The notes beneath the pieces were generated by a model, which had not been told where the DNA came from, did no database searches, and worked only from the letters and a program-made list of their open reading frames with translations. Shown in pieces: positions 33,094 to 42,499 of a stretch of 64,000 nt of DNA (position 1 is the first letter of the stretch; each line of letters opens with the position of its first letter). The position numbers and the translations under genes were made by a program. Location: the NCBI GenBank assembly GCA_964426945.1, contig CAYRSS010000021.1, positions 1-64,000 on the forward strand. The letters are read 5' to 3'. This DNA is from CAYRSS01 sp964426945 (GTDB taxonomy: Bacteria > Planctomycetota > Phycisphaerae > UBA1845).

Positions 33094-33338
33094 CGCCTGA
33101 GGCCTGGATGCGCTGTAAGCTATTCTTCTTGCAAGGTTTATGGCTTGGTTGCACCGGTCGTTCGGCTGGCGGGAGCGGGGAGCCGCGGCGACGAATCCGA
33201 CCGGCTGCGCTCAGCGCGATCTGGGGTTGCCCGTTCCCTCGCCAGCGGGCGAATAATCGGGCCGCGGCCTCGAATTAAGCTCAGCAGGAGACCCGCCAAC
33301 TGAAGGTGGGCGGCCCGTGGCGGCTCGCGGAGTGCCGT

Positions 33339-34913
33339 ATGTTCAGCCAGCTACAATTTGTCCGGCTTCGCGCGGCCGAGCAGGCGCTGCGGGATGGCCG
33401 CATCGACGACGCGCACCGCCTGGCCACGGCCCCGGACCTCAAGGAACATGCCCGGGCGCTGGCCGTGCTCGCCGCGCTCTCGGAGAAGTTCCTCGACCGG
33501 GCACGCGAACATTTTCGGGCGGACCGGCACAAGGAAGCGCTTCTCGACCTCGATCGCGCGATCGACGGCGGCGAGAAGCGCGACGAGATCGCAGAGCTTC
33601 GGCACTATGTCACCACGGTTGCGGCCGCGCTCCACCAGGATCATGCCGCCCGGCAGGCGCAGCTCGACGCCGCGCGCCGGAGGGTCGAACGGGGGTCTCT
33701 GGCGGCGGGCCGCGGCATGCTCGCGGACGTCGCCACCGATCACCCCGCCGTCCGCCAGATCCGCGAAGACATCGATCGCCGGGCGCGGGATGTGGCCGAG
33801 CTCCTGACGCAGGCTCAGCATGTGCTCGATCACGGACGATTCGCTGAGGCGGCGGGGCGGTTGCGGCGGGCGCGATCGATCGATGCCCAGAACCCGGCGG
33901 TCTCTCGTATGGAGTCTGAGCTTTGTGCGAAGGTCTTTCACGCGGCTCGTGCCGCGCTGCGAGAGGGACGTCTCGCCCGGGCGGGAGACGAACTGGCGGC
34001 GATCGACGATCTGGGAGCGACGATCCCCGAAAAGGGTGAGCTGCTCCAGATGCTCTCCGCGGCACGACAGGCGGCCTCGGCTCTGGGCGGACACGACTAT
34101 GGCGAGGCTCGGCGTCACGCCTTGATGTTCGCGCGCCTGCTGCCCGACGCCGAGTGGGTGAAAGAAGTGGTCGAGCAGCTTCGCAAGCTTGAAGACCTGG
34201 AGACGATGCTGTCCGCCGGTCCGCTCGGTGAGTCGATCCGCGTGCCGCAGGCCGGGCGAGCGGGGCCGGTGTCGCTGGACGAGACCGTCGCCCTGCCGTC
34301 GCGCGGCGCGGTGGGCGCAATTCCCGAACAACTGCTCCTGCTGGTCGATGGCGGCGGGAGCTTCCTGATTCTGCGGAACGACTCGAGTTCGATCGGCCGC
34401 GCCGCGGCGAAGACGCCGGCGAGCATTCCGCTCATCAGCGATCTGGGCGAGCGCGAGGCGGTCATCAACCGGGTGGAGGATGACTACTTCCTGCTCGCCT
34501 CGAAGGATGTCGAGGTCAGCGGACGAAGCGGCCGGCAGCATCTGCTTCGCGATGGCGACCGCGTGGTGCTGGGGCGGCAGGGGAAGTTCTCCTTTCGGGT
34601 TCCCAGCCGTCGCAGCGCGACCGCGGTGCTGGATTTGAGTGACACGACCAAGATGCCTCGCGATGTGCGCCGAGTCGTGCTGATGCGCCACCATGCCACC
34701 ATCGGCTCGGGACCGGGCGCACACATCGCGTGCCGTCACGCCGGTGTGCCGCTGGTGCTGTTCGAGCGTGAAGGTGCACTCTGGATTCGCCCGCGCAGCG
34801 ACGGGCCGTTTCAGGCGGAACCGCGCAAGCTGGTTCTCGGCGAGTCAGTCGAGATGGCGGGCGTGACGATGGTGATGCAGACGTTCAGCGCGGGCGGTTC
34901 GCGGGCCGTCTGA
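33339..34913 (+). CDS. TPR-like protein with tandem FHA-like domains
   Basis: This 524-residue cytosolic protein has helical TPR-like repeats (about 1-290, e.g. AEQALRDGRIDDAHRLA and AGRLRRARSIDAQNPAV). A C-terminal half follows with two FHA-like units. The first (about 330-430) has SSIGR, ISDLGEREAVI and LLRDGDRVVLG; the second (about 445-515) is ATIGSGPGAHIAC. FHA domains bind phosphothreonine. The next gene is a Ser/Thr kinase, so this may be its docking partner or substrate. The ATG at 33339 follows GGAG. The 245 bases before it hold no gene that I see. Confidence 0.75.
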   Translation: MFSQLQFVRLRAAEQALRDGRIDDAHRLATAPDLKEHARALAVLAALSEKFLDRAREHFRADRHKEALLDLDRAIDGGEKRDEIAELRHYVTTVAAALHQDHAARQAQLDAARRRVERGSLAAGRGMLADVATDHPAVRQIREDIDRRARDVAELLTQAQHVLDHGRFAEAAGRLRRARSIDAQNPAVSRMESELCAKVFHAARAALREGRLARAGDELAAIDDLGATIPEKGELLQMLSAARQAASALGGHDYGEARRHALMFARLLPDAEWVKEVVEQLRKLEDLETMLSAGPLGESIRVPQAGRAGPVSLDETVALPSRGAVGAIPEQLLLLVDGGGSFLILRNDSSSIGRAAAKTPASIPLISDLGEREAVINRVEDDYFLLASKDVEVSGRSGRQHLLRDGDRVVLGRQGKFSFRVPSRRSATAVLDLSDTTKMPRDVRRVVLMRHHATIGSGPGAHIACRHAGVPLVLFEREGALWIRPRSDGPFQAEPRKLVLGESVEMAGVTMVMQTFSAGGSRAV

Positions 34914-34933
34914 GTGTATGGCGTGCGACTGGT

Positions 34934-34958
34934 GATCGCGGCGATAAACGCCGCGATC
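34934..34958 (+). repeat. Perfect hairpin before the kinase start
   Basis: GATCGCGGCG (34934-34943), loop ATAAA, and CGCCGCGATC (34949-34958) form a perfect 10-base stem between the FHA-like gene stop and the kinase ATG. There is no U-tract after it. It may set translation or RNA stability at the junction, or reduce read-through. Confidence 0.6.
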
Positions 34959-34973
34959 GCTGATGAGGATCCC

Positions 34974-37430
34974 ATGGCTTACAGGTTCAAGCACGGTGAT
35001 CGCCCCGTCGAGGGCTACACCATCCAGCGGGCCATCGGCGCCGGCGGGTTCGGCGAGGTCTACTACGCCGTCAGCGATGGTGGCCGGGAGGTCGCGCTCA
35101 AGTACCTGCGCGACAATCCGGAGATCGAGCTTCGCGGCGTCTCCGCCTGCATGAACCTCAAGTCGCCGCACCTGGTCAGTATTTTCGACGTGCGAAAGAG
35201 CGTCGACAACGAGTACTTCATCCTGATGGAGTACTGCTCAGGTCCTTCCCTCCGCGATCTGCTTGTGGCTGAGCCCAATGGCCTCGGCGAGCAGAAGGCG
35301 GCCTTTTTCGTTCGCGAAATCGCCAAGGGTCTGGCGTATCTCCACGACCGCGGCGTGGTCCATCGCGACCTCAAGCCAGGCAACATCTTCTACGACGACG
35401 GCTATGTGAAGATCGGGGACTACGGTCTCTCGAAGTTCATGAGCGTATCGCGCCACAGCGGCCAGACGGCGAGCGTCGGCACCGTGCATTACATGGCCCC
35501 CGAGATCGGCAGCGGCGACTACGGCCGCGGCGTGGACATCTACGCGCTCGGGGTGATGCTGTACGAAATGCTACTTGGCCGCGTGCCGTTCGAGGGGTCG
35601 AGCATGGGCGAGGTGCTGATGAAGCACCTCACCAGCCAGCCTGAGGTGGACAACCTGCCCGACCCGTTCGCGCGAGTCATCCGCCGGGCCTTGCAGAAGG
35701 ACCCGCGGGAGCGCTACCAGACGGTCGACGAGATGGTGACGGAGCTGCTCGACGTGGAGCATGTCCAGCAGAGCCTCGCCGGCTTCTCGGCCAAGAGCCT
35801 GGAGGGGGCTGTCCGTCGCGGCGGCCCGGCCGGCGGCACACCAATGCCTTCGCCGAATCCCCGCGCGTTTGCGAACGAGTTTCAGCCCGGCCCCAGGCTC
35901 CGGAACGACGCCGCCCCGGGGGCACCACTGCCGGATCGACTTCAGCGCCGTGTGGATCGCATCAGCCGCAAGGTGGACGATCGTGTGGCGAAGCTTGGTG
36001 GCCAGCGTCACGGCGGACCGCCGCCCCTGCCGCCGGCCTCCGGGAAGGCGACGCCACCGACGGCGCGACCGGATCCGGCGCCGGTGGATCGACGGAAGCG
36101 GCTCGTCGTTGCCGGCGTTTGCACGATCGTGACCTCGATCGGCGCCGCAGCCGTGGGGGCCACCATGTTCTCCGACGAGGCGGCGATCGGCGCGGGGCTG
36201 GCTGTTGCAGCCACGACTGCTGGACTGATCGCCGCGCGAGGTGCGATTGACTGGCTCGGGCACTCAGGGCAGGCGCCGTGGGTCCAGCGTTTCATGACGG
36301 TGGTCTTGGCCGGCCCCGCGCTGACGCTGGGCCTGCTGCCCACGCTCACTTCGCGTAACGAGGAGGAAGGCGTTGCCGTCTTGATGGGCCTCGCCGCAAC
36401 ACTGGTGCTGTTCAACTGGAGGGCTGCATTCACGAAGGGCGCGGATGGCCGGCTGCCGATCTGGCGTGCCGTGTGGGTGGGCTGGTGCGCCGCCATGCTG
36501 ACCGCCGCGGGGGCGGCGATGGTCAACGCCGAACCGCCCGAGGCCATGCTCTGTGGAGCGGTCATCGCCGCAGCGCTGGCGATCAACGTTCATCTGCTGG
36601 GTTGGTCGCTTCCGCTGACCGGCGGTTGGGGGCTGGCGGCCTTCGGCATCTCGGGGAGATTCCATCCGCCCGTCGCGAGCGCGGAGGGGCAGCCCGAGCG
36701 ACGCGGCGAGGGCTCATCCGTGGTCGGGGGCGGGCCCTACCTGCGTGAAGGGTGGACCGGCGCGGACTCCGCCGCGGGCACCGCGGGGCCGCCGCATGTC
36801 GAGCAGCCCCGCATGGCCGTGGTTCAGCCCGTGCAGCCGAATCCGCTGCCGCCGTTTGCGCACCCTGTGAGCGTAACGCCTCGATCGCATCGGCCTTCGA
36901 CGCCGCCGGGCGGTCGCGTGGAGCGTTCCACGGCAGCTCGCGTGGTCTGGGCCGTGGCGTCGTTCCTGTGCTTCGGGGTGTTCGTGATCGCCCTCGTGGT
37001 CAACATCGTCGAACGGATGCCGCGCTCGGATGAACGAATTGCTGCCCTGGCGGTCTGTATCGGCGGCGCCGCCGCGGCGTTCTTCTGTGTGACTAAGACG
37101 ACGCGACTCAAGCGTAGAACCGTGTGGCGCGAGACGCTCTGGCCGCTGGGTGTCTCGCTGGGCGCGGCGTCGACCGCGATGTGCATCGCGATGCTGGCCC
37201 TGCCAATGGGGACGATGTCCAGGCCGGTGGTTCCGGCCCTCCTCGTGCTGCTTGGCATCGGCGGAGTGAGTTTGCTGCTGATGCTGATCGCCGCGGTGTT
37301 CATGTTCACCGACAGCGCTCGGGAGTTCGAGCAGTCCGCGCAGAGTTTCATCCGTGAACCGCAGGGCTCAGGCGTGCACAGCCAGCCGCCCGCCGCGGTC
37401 AACGACGAACATCCTGTCTCGCCGAGTTAA
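34974..37430 (+). CDS. Transmembrane Ser/Thr protein kinase
   Basis: This 818-residue protein has an N-terminal Hanks-type kinase domain: G-loop GAGGFGEV (22-29), Lys43, HRDLKPGN (130-137), DYG (149-151, for DFG) and GTVHYMAPE (169-177). A Pro-rich linker leads to two groups of hydrophobic helices (about 345-560 and 670-780). The active residues are all present. I chose the ATG at 34974 with GAGGAT before it; the longer frame from 34914 would translate through the hairpin. The upstream FHA-like protein is its likely partner. Lack of an extracellular sensor domain means sensing may be in the membrane part. Confidence 0.88.
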   Translation: MAYRFKHGDRPVEGYTIQRAIGAGGFGEVYYAVSDGGREVALKYLRDNPEIELRGVSACMNLKSPHLVSIFDVRKSVDNEYFILMEYCSGPSLRDLLVAEPNGLGEQKAAFFVREIAKGLAYLHDRGVVHRDLKPGNIFYDDGYVKIGDYGLSKFMSVSRHSGQTASVGTVHYMAPEIGSGDYGRGVDIYALGVMLYEMLLGRVPFEGSSMGEVLMKHLTSQPEVDNLPDPFARVIRRALQKDPRERYQTVDEMVTELLDVEHVQQSLAGFSAKSLEGAVRRGGPAGGTPMPSPNPRAFANEFQPGPRLRNDAAPGAPLPDRLQRRVDRISRKVDDRVAKLGGQRHGGPPPLPPASGKATPPTARPDPAPVDRRKRLVVAGVCTIVTSIGAAAVGATMFSDEAAIGAGLAVAATTAGLIAARGAIDWLGHSGQAPWVQRFMTVVLAGPALTLGLLPTLTSRNEEEGVAVLMGLAATLVLFNWRAAFTKGADGRLPIWRAVWVGWCAAMLTAAGAAMVNAEPPEAMLCGAVIAAALAINVHLLGWSLPLTGGWGLAAFGISGRFHPPVASAEGQPERRGEGSSVVGGGPYLREGWTGADSAAGTAGPPHVEQPRMAVVQPVQPNPLPPFAHPVSVTPRSHRPSTPPGGRVERSTAARVVWAVASFLCFGVFVIALVVNIVERMPRSDERIAALAVCIGGAAAAFFCVTKTTRLKRRTVWRETLWPLGVSLGAASTAMCIAMLALPMGTMSRPVVPALLVLLGIGGVSLLLMLIAAVFMFTDSAREFEQSAQSFIREPQGSGVHSQPPAAVNDEHPVSPS

Positions 37431-37441
37431 GCGAAGCGCCT

Positions 37442-40400
37442 TCACGGTTTGTCGGGCAGATACTCGCCAAGCCCCAGCGACCTCAGGTAGCCGAAGAGGG
37501 CATCGCGCGTTCGCGGGTCGGCCTGTACGACCATCTGCTCAATCTCAACCTTGGCGTCATCTTTGCGGCCGGCCATGTGAAGGGTGTGAGCGAGATCGGC
37601 CCGCAGGCGACCATCCGCGGGCATTTTCGCGACGAGCCAGCGCTGGTGAGGCTCGGCTTCCGCGAATCGTCGCTCGGCGCGCAGCAACTCGACCAGTCCG
37701 GCGCGTAGTGTCATTTCCTCCGGCTCGGCCTCGATCGCCTTGTTGAGCAGATGGATCGCGTCTGCCCGGTGGCCCGCCTCTCCACGAATCATCGCCAACG
37801 CGGCCCACGCGGTGACCGGCTGACGAGCATGGGTGCAAACCAGGCGAAGCAGGTTCTCGGCGCGCGCCGTGCTGCCCATCTGGTAGAGCTCAGTAGCGAC
37901 GGCCACGGCCAGTTCGGATACGTACGGCACGCTGCCGACCAGCGGGACTGACGCCTCCACATGGCGAACGGTGTCGTCCAGACGGCGCTGCGAGGCGGCG
38001 ATTCGGGCGTCCAGCACATGATCGGACCCGGCAAACGCTGCTGCGAGGGATCGGTCTGCGATCTCGACGGCGGAGGGCGAGAAACCTTCGAGGCTGCGCG
38101 GATACGCCCACTCCCGCGGCCGCAGCGAGACCAGCCACTCGGCTGTCGCGCCGGAGAAGCTGCGTACGCCGCGTTCCTGGAGATGACGCGAGGTCGAGTA
38201 CTCGATGATGGGACGGTTGTCGGTGTTGAGCGGGGCGCCGTCGGTCCAGCTCCGGAGCCGCTCGGGGCCGCCGAGATAGAGCATCTTCACGCCCGCTCGG
38301 TTTGCGAGAATCTGCTCGACCGGCTGCTTGAGCGCCGAAAGCCGCTGCAGGTGGGCGTCCACCGCCGACTCATCAAACCGCAGCCCGTCGCGATAGCCGA
38401 CCAGCGCAAAGACCGGGGTGGTGACATCCAGATCCACCAGCCAGAGGGCCGCTTCCGGAAAGACCTCGAGGAAGGAAGCAGCGATGATCCGGGCGTCATC
38501 CATCGCAAGCTGATGGCCGGGCAACCACTGAACAAAAACGCCGCCGGGCTCCAGGCGCGCATGGACACTGCGGAACTGCTCCACGGTGTAGAGGTACGCC
38601 ACGCCGGCGTTCCATGGTGCGAACAGGTCTCCGACGATCACGTCGAAACTGCTCGTCGTGCCGGCGAGGTAGTTCCGGCCGTCGTCGACGATGACCTCGG
38701 TGCCGGGGTGCTCAGTGAAGCCGCGGTGCCAGCGGGCAAAGTCGGGCATGGCCTCGACGACGCTGGGCAGCAGTTCGACCGCGGCACACCGCTCGATGGA
38801 TGGGAAATCGAGTACCGCGCTGACGGTGATGCCCGTGGCGATGCCGATGAACGCCACGCTGCGCGGCTGCGGATGCAGCAGCAGCGGCAGTCGGCCCTGT
38901 CGCAGCTCGCGGTCGAGCGATCCGCTGGCGCCAAGCGTATAGCGGTCGTTGATGACCATCCGGCGGTTGCCGTCGGGACGCTCGATCACGGCGAGGCTTG
39001 CCCCCTCGCCCTCGTCGTAGCGGATGATCCGCTCGCCCTCGCCGAGCCGCTGGAGTTCGAGCCGCCAGGCGCCGGAGAGCCCCCAGGCCAGCGCGATCGT
39101 GCCGCAAACGGCCCCAGCCCACCGCACCGGCGTGCCCGGGTACCCTTGCGCGAATGCCATGGCGGCGAGCGCGGCGTAAAGCAGGCCGATGACCAGGATC
39201 CCCCCGGAGACGCCGAACACAGGAAGCAGTACGAAACCCGCCAGCAACGAGCCGGTTACGGCGGCGAGCGTGTTCACCGAGGTCAACGTGCCGACGCGGT
39301 ATCCGGCTTCGGAAACCTGCGTGGTGGCCAGCTTCCAGGTGGCGGGCAGTACCATGCCCATGAGCAGCACCGGCGGGCCGAGCACCGCAACCATCGCCCC
39401 GGCCAAGCGCCAGAGATGGGCTCCGAATGAGCCCCCCCCGGAGTAGAAGTAGGCTTCGGGGATCCGCTGGAGGATGATCGGCGACAGTAGGATCGTCATG
39501 ACGGCGAACGATTGGGTCCACGCAAGGATTCGCCAGGGGCGCCCGCGGTCGAGAAACCGCGTCACCACCATGCAACCCAGGGCCAGGAAGACCAGGTACA
39601 CGCCGAGCAGGAGCCCGAAGACGTAGATGCTGCTGTCGCTTCGGTGGCTGATGAGCCGGACGTGCAGCACCTCGAGGGAAAGCGTGCCGAGCCCCGATAT
39701 GGCCGCCGCGGCCAGAATCGGTAGCGGCGGACGGGTCGGCGCCGGCACGGCTGACGGGACGTCCGGCGGCACGGGACCGCGCGCGGCCGGGGCAGGCGCC
39801 CGGCGCCCGATGAGTATGGCCGAAACCCCGACCGAAACGTTGACCGCCACCGCGAGGTAGATGCTGGCGCTCACGCCGATCGACCAGGGGAGGAGCAACG
39901 CCCCCACCAGCGCGCCGACGGTGGCGCCGAGCGTGTTCAGCGAATAGAGCAGCCCGGCGCGACCTGCGAAGCGGCCCTCTTGCGTGACCATCGCGGAGAC
40001 GATGAAAGGCAGGGTAGCGCCCATCGCGACCACCGGCGGCCCGAGCGACACCGTGGCGAGCAGCAGCTTGACGGTGCTCAGCAGTACCGGGCTCTCTCGG
40101 AGACTCTCATAGAGCGAGGGATAGAGGTTGCTGTACAAGGCCAACCAGGGCCCGACGAGCAGAGCGGTCGCGCCGATGACGAGTTCGCAGACACCGTACC
40201 GCACGAGGCCGCTTCCCCGGCGGCAGAGGCGGCCCCCAAGCCAGTTGCCCAGGGCCATCCCCATGAAGTACGCCGCCAGCACGGCAGCCGCGGATCGCGT
40301 GGAACTTCCGAACACGAGCGAGAAGCTGCGCATCCACATCACTTCGTAGATGAGCGCGGCCGCCCCGCCGATGGCGAACAGGGTGTAGATCACCAAGGTT

Positions 40401-40450
40401 GGCAAGTGGTTCCCCGTCTGTCCTGTGGCCCGCCTCACGGACCGGGGCAC
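37442..40450 (-). CDS. Membrane-bound spermidine synthase-like fusion with TPR tail
   Basis: This 1002-residue protein starts with about 13 membrane helices in two blocks (20-440, beginning LFAIGGAAALIYEVMWMRSF). A soluble Rossmann domain of the polyamine aminopropyltransferase type follows at about 460-720 (IGIATGITVSAVLDF near 530, VDDGRNYLAG, DLFAPWN), and then TPR-like repeats (about 800-990). Such fusions are common in bacteria, but whether they make polyamines is not established. The GTG start at 40450 lies 31 bases after the predicted transcript start; later GTG and TTG codons are possible. Convergent with the kinase gene. Confidence 0.8.
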   Translation of the reverse strand: MPRSVRRATGQTGNHLPTLVIYTLFAIGGAAALIYEVMWMRSFSLVFGSSTRSAAAVLAAYFMGMALGNWLGGRLCRRGSGLVRYGVCELVIGATALLVGPWLALYSNLYPSLYESLRESPVLLSTVKLLLATVSLGPPVVAMGATLPFIVSAMVTQEGRFAGRAGLLYSLNTLGATVGALVGALLLPWSIGVSASIYLAVAVNVSVGVSAILIGRRAPAPAARGPVPPDVPSAVPAPTRPPLPILAAAAISGLGTLSLEVLHVRLISHRSDSSIYVFGLLLGVYLVFLALGCMVVTRFLDRGRPWRILAWTQSFAVMTILLSPIILQRIPEAYFYSGGGSFGAHLWRLAGAMVAVLGPPVLLMGMVLPATWKLATTQVSEAGYRVGTLTSVNTLAAVTGSLLAGFVLLPVFGVSGGILVIGLLYAALAAMAFAQGYPGTPVRWAGAVCGTIALAWGLSGAWRLELQRLGEGERIIRYDEGEGASLAVIERPDGNRRMVINDRYTLGASGSLDRELRQGRLPLLLHPQPRSVAFIGIATGITVSAVLDFPSIERCAAVELLPSVVEAMPDFARWHRGFTEHPGTEVIVDDGRNYLAGTTSSFDVIVGDLFAPWNAGVAYLYTVEQFRSVHARLEPGGVFVQWLPGHQLAMDDARIIAASFLEVFPEAALWLVDLDVTTPVFALVGYRDGLRFDESAVDAHLQRLSALKQPVEQILANRAGVKMLYLGGPERLRSWTDGAPLNTDNRPIIEYSTSRHLQERGVRSFSGATAEWLVSLRPREWAYPRSLEGFSPSAVEIADRSLAAAFAGSDHVLDARIAASQRRLDDTVRHVEASVPLVGSVPYVSELAVAVATELYQMGSTARAENLLRLVCTHARQPVTAWAALAMIRGEAGHRADAIHLLNKAIEAEPEEMTLRAGLVELLRAERRFAEAEPHQRWLVAKMPADGRLRADLAHTLHMAGRKDDAKVEIEQMVVQADPRTRDALFGYLRSLGLGEYLPDKP

Positions 40451-40487
40451 CCGGGACGGTTCCGGCCGGCGGCACGACTTCGGTGGG

Positions 40488-40515
40488 GTTATAGCGGGCG
40501 GCTGGGGGAAAACAA
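40488..40515 (-). promoter_or_regulatory. Promoter for the spermidine synthase-like fusion
   Basis: On the minus strand TTGTTT (40515-40510), a 16-base spacer and TATAAC (40493-40488) precede the GTG at 40450. Confidence 0.6.
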
Positions 40516-40541
40516 AACGCGACCTCGACCTGCCGCGGAGG

Positions 40542-41189
40542 TCATCCGGGCCGGTCGGCCGATCGGCGGCGGACCTGCTCGAGGTAGGGCTTGCGGCTCA
40601 ACTCTCGCAGGTCGAGGCCGCAACGGTGGGCCTCCACGTAGAGCCGAGCGGAGTCGTTGACGCTCGTGATCCACTGGGCCGCGCGCTCAAGGCTGTCAGC
40701 CGCGGCAAACACGCCGTGTCCTCGGACGATGACCGCGGGGGCCGTCTTCATTGCGCCGGCGACAGCCTGCCCGAGGACCGGCGACGCCGTGGCGGGTACG
40801 CACTCGACCACGGGAACCCGGCCGAAGTAGTAGGCCCCTTCGAGATCAAGCGGGCAGAATTCGTCGACCATCCACCCGGCCAAGACTGCCCACAGGGCGT
40901 GTCCGTGAGCGACGGCGGAGAACTCCGTCCCGGCGTAGACGGCGAGGTGAACCTCAAGCTCCGTGCTGGCACGGGCTCGTTCCACCTCCGCGGGCCTTAG
41001 CGAAGTTTTCACCAAATCCGAGTCGGCGAGTCTCCCGAGCATGGCGCCGGTGCGCGTGATGATGACCTCGTCGCCGCGGCGGATCGAGAGATTGCCCGAG
41101 TGTGAGTTGTTGCACCGGCAGGCCAGCAGCGATTCGCCGGCGAGCCGGAAGACGTGCAGGATCGGTTGATCGGCGGAACTCGTGCTCAT
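40542..41189 (-). CDS. Class II aldolase/adducin family protein
   Basis: This 215-residue cytosolic protein matches fuculose-1-phosphate aldolase/ribulose-5-phosphate epimerase-type enzymes. It has SGNLSIR near 32, the catalytic Glu in STELEVHLAVY near 77, zinc His residues in AHGHALW near 93-99, and RGHGV near 156. It should cleave or epimerise a phosphorylated sugar; methylthioribulose-phosphate dehydratase is another family option. ATG at 41189 gives a normal start, with another 10 codons open upstream. No sugar kinase or isomerase is adjacent. Confidence 0.82.
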   Translation of the reverse strand: MSTSSADQPILHVFRLAGESLLACRCNNSHSGNLSIRRGDEVIITRTGAMLGRLADSDLVKTSLRPAEVERARASTELEVHLAVYAGTEFSAVAHGHALWAVLAGWMVDEFCPLDLEGAYYFGRVPVVECVPATASPVLGQAVAGAMKTAPAVIVRGHGVFAAADSLERAAQWITSVNDSARLYVEAHRCGLDLRELSRKPYLEQVRRRSADRPG

Positions 41190-41203
41190 GACCCTGGCTG
41201 CCC

Positions 41204-41232
41204 TTGCCGCTGGATGCACGCGCGGCTATACC
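41204..41232 (+). promoter_or_regulatory. Promoter for the coiled-coil lipoprotein
   Basis: TTGCCG (41204-41209), a 17-base spacer and TATACC (41227-41232) lie in the divergent gap 93 bases before the ATG at 41325. Confidence 0.5.
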
Positions 41233-41324
41233 ACGCAACGTCCTGCGAAGTCGTCCGGTTTCAGGCCGGAATCGTCCACGAAGCTCCGAGTCGTGGCAAG
41301 TCTCCGGCCGCGTGGGAGACCTCG

Positions 41325-41987
41325 ATGAACCCGTCAGCGAACACCGCAACGACCCTCAACCGGCTGGCCGGCCGGGTCGTGAGCCTTGTCCTTGCGATCG
41401 CGGCCGCCGGGCTGGCTGGCTGCGGCGGCAATCGGGGCGAAGTCGTGCGGACGCTCCAGGAGCGCGACGCTCTCCGCGTGGAGCGGGATCGGCTCCAGCG
41501 GGAGGCGGACGGTCAGCGCCTCACGATCCAGCGCCTCACGGCGCAGAACGAGACCCTGACCCGCTTCGGCGGGGCGCGTCCAGTCGACTTGTTCGCCCCC
41601 GTACGGATCGAAATCCTCTCGCGCAGCGGCGGCGCGGACTACGACGGCAAGCCGGGTGACGACGGCGTCACCGTCTACGTGCGGCCGGTCGACGCCGATG
41701 GCGACCCTGTGAAGGCGCCGGGCGAGCTTCGCGTCGAACTGACCGACGCCTCGACGATGGGCCGCCAGTCCCAGATCGGTCTTTACGAATTCCGCGAACC
41801 GTCTGAGCTGCGCCAGATCTGGTATAGCCGGTTCGGCACGCAGCACTACACCGCCCGTTGCCCCTTCCCACCGGGACGGCGGCCCGCGCCTGGCTCGCGG
41901 CTCCTGATCAACGTTCAGTTCACGGATTACCTTTCCGGCGCCACGCTGACCGCCGTCGCGGAAACAACCATCGTCGGGGCCTCGTAG
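41325..41987 (+). CDS. Coiled-coil lipoprotein, function unknown
   Basis: This 220-residue protein has a lipoprotein signal peptide (LAIAAAGLAGC), a heptad-rich segment (VRTLQERDALRVERDRLQ ... LTAQNETL, about 35-75), and a C-terminal beta-rich domain (about 90-220) with VRIEILSRSGGAD and LLINVQFTDYLSGATL. It looks like a periplasmic or outer-membrane adaptor. I chose the ATG at 41325, preceded by GGGAG; the frame is open a further 57 codons. I do not recognise a family. Confidence 0.75.
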   Translation: MNPSANTATTLNRLAGRVVSLVLAIAAAGLAGCGGNRGEVVRTLQERDALRVERDRLQREADGQRLTIQRLTAQNETLTRFGGARPVDLFAPVRIEILSRSGGADYDGKPGDDGVTVYVRPVDADGDPVKAPGELRVELTDASTMGRQSQIGLYEFREPSELRQIWYSRFGTQHYTARCPFPPGRRPAPGSRLLINVQFTDYLSGATLTAVAETTIVGAS

Positions 41988-42004
41988 CCGGATTGCCCTG
42001 CCCT

Positions 42005-42034
42005 TTGACGCGAAGTGAGGTGCGCGGCTAGATT
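42005..42034 (+). promoter_or_regulatory. Leaderless-type promoter for the FlK-like thioesterase
   Basis: TTGACG (42005-42010), an 18-base spacer and TAGATT (42029-42034). The -10 box ends 9 bases before the ATG at 42044 and there is no Shine-Dalgarno, so the message is probably leaderless. Confidence 0.6.
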
Positions 42035-42043
42035 GACCCCCGC

Positions 42044-42433
42044 ATGAAACCCGGCTTTGAGCTCGGCATCGTTCGCGAAGTGTCCATCGTCGTCACCGAG
42101 GACATGTGCCCGGCTTTCGACGGCGTGATCGTTCATCGCTGCTACTCGACCTGGTCCCTCGTGCACCACATGGAGCTGGCTGCGCGCAAGGTGCTCGTCG
42201 ACTTCCTCGACGACGATGAGGAGGGCGTAGGGGCCCACGTCAGCGCGGACCATCTGGCGCCGTGCGGCGTGGGGCGAACCGTCCGTGTACGGGCGGAACT
42301 GGTCGAGGTCCGCCACGGGCGCGTGACCTGCGAGGTGACGGCGTGGAGCGGCGAGCGGCTCCTGGCTCGTGGCAAACAAGTTCAGGTGGTCCGTCCCAAA
42401 GAGGCATTGAAGCAAGTAATGGCGACGGCCTGA
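42044..42433 (+). CDS. Hot-dog thioesterase of the FlK type
   Basis: This 129-residue protein resembles fluoroacetyl-CoA thioesterase. The Ser/Thr-Glu-His triad positions are kept: ST in YSTWSLVHHMELAA (the Ser/Thr and Glu) and the His in GVGAHVSADHLAP. In FlK the triad is Thr, Glu and His at similar spacing. The natural acyl-CoA is unknown; defluorination is not implied. It has its own leaderless-type promoter and is followed after 66 bases by a crotonase and an exporter. Confidence 0.8.
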   Translation: MKPGFELGIVREVSIVVTEDMCPAFDGVIVHRCYSTWSLVHHMELAARKVLVDFLDDDEEGVGAHVSADHLAPCGVGRTVRVRAELVEVRHGRVTCEVTAWSGERLLARGKQVQVVRPKEALKQVMATA

Positions 42434-42499
42434 CTGCCGGCCGTCGGTACGGTGTGCTCACGTCGACGCCTGCAGCCCTATCCGGACAAGGCGGTGCCC

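Noticed and set aside
42044..42433. True fluoroacetate resistance
   Set aside because: The triad fits the FlK family, but no fluoroacetate-related genes are near and most family members act on other acyl-CoAs.
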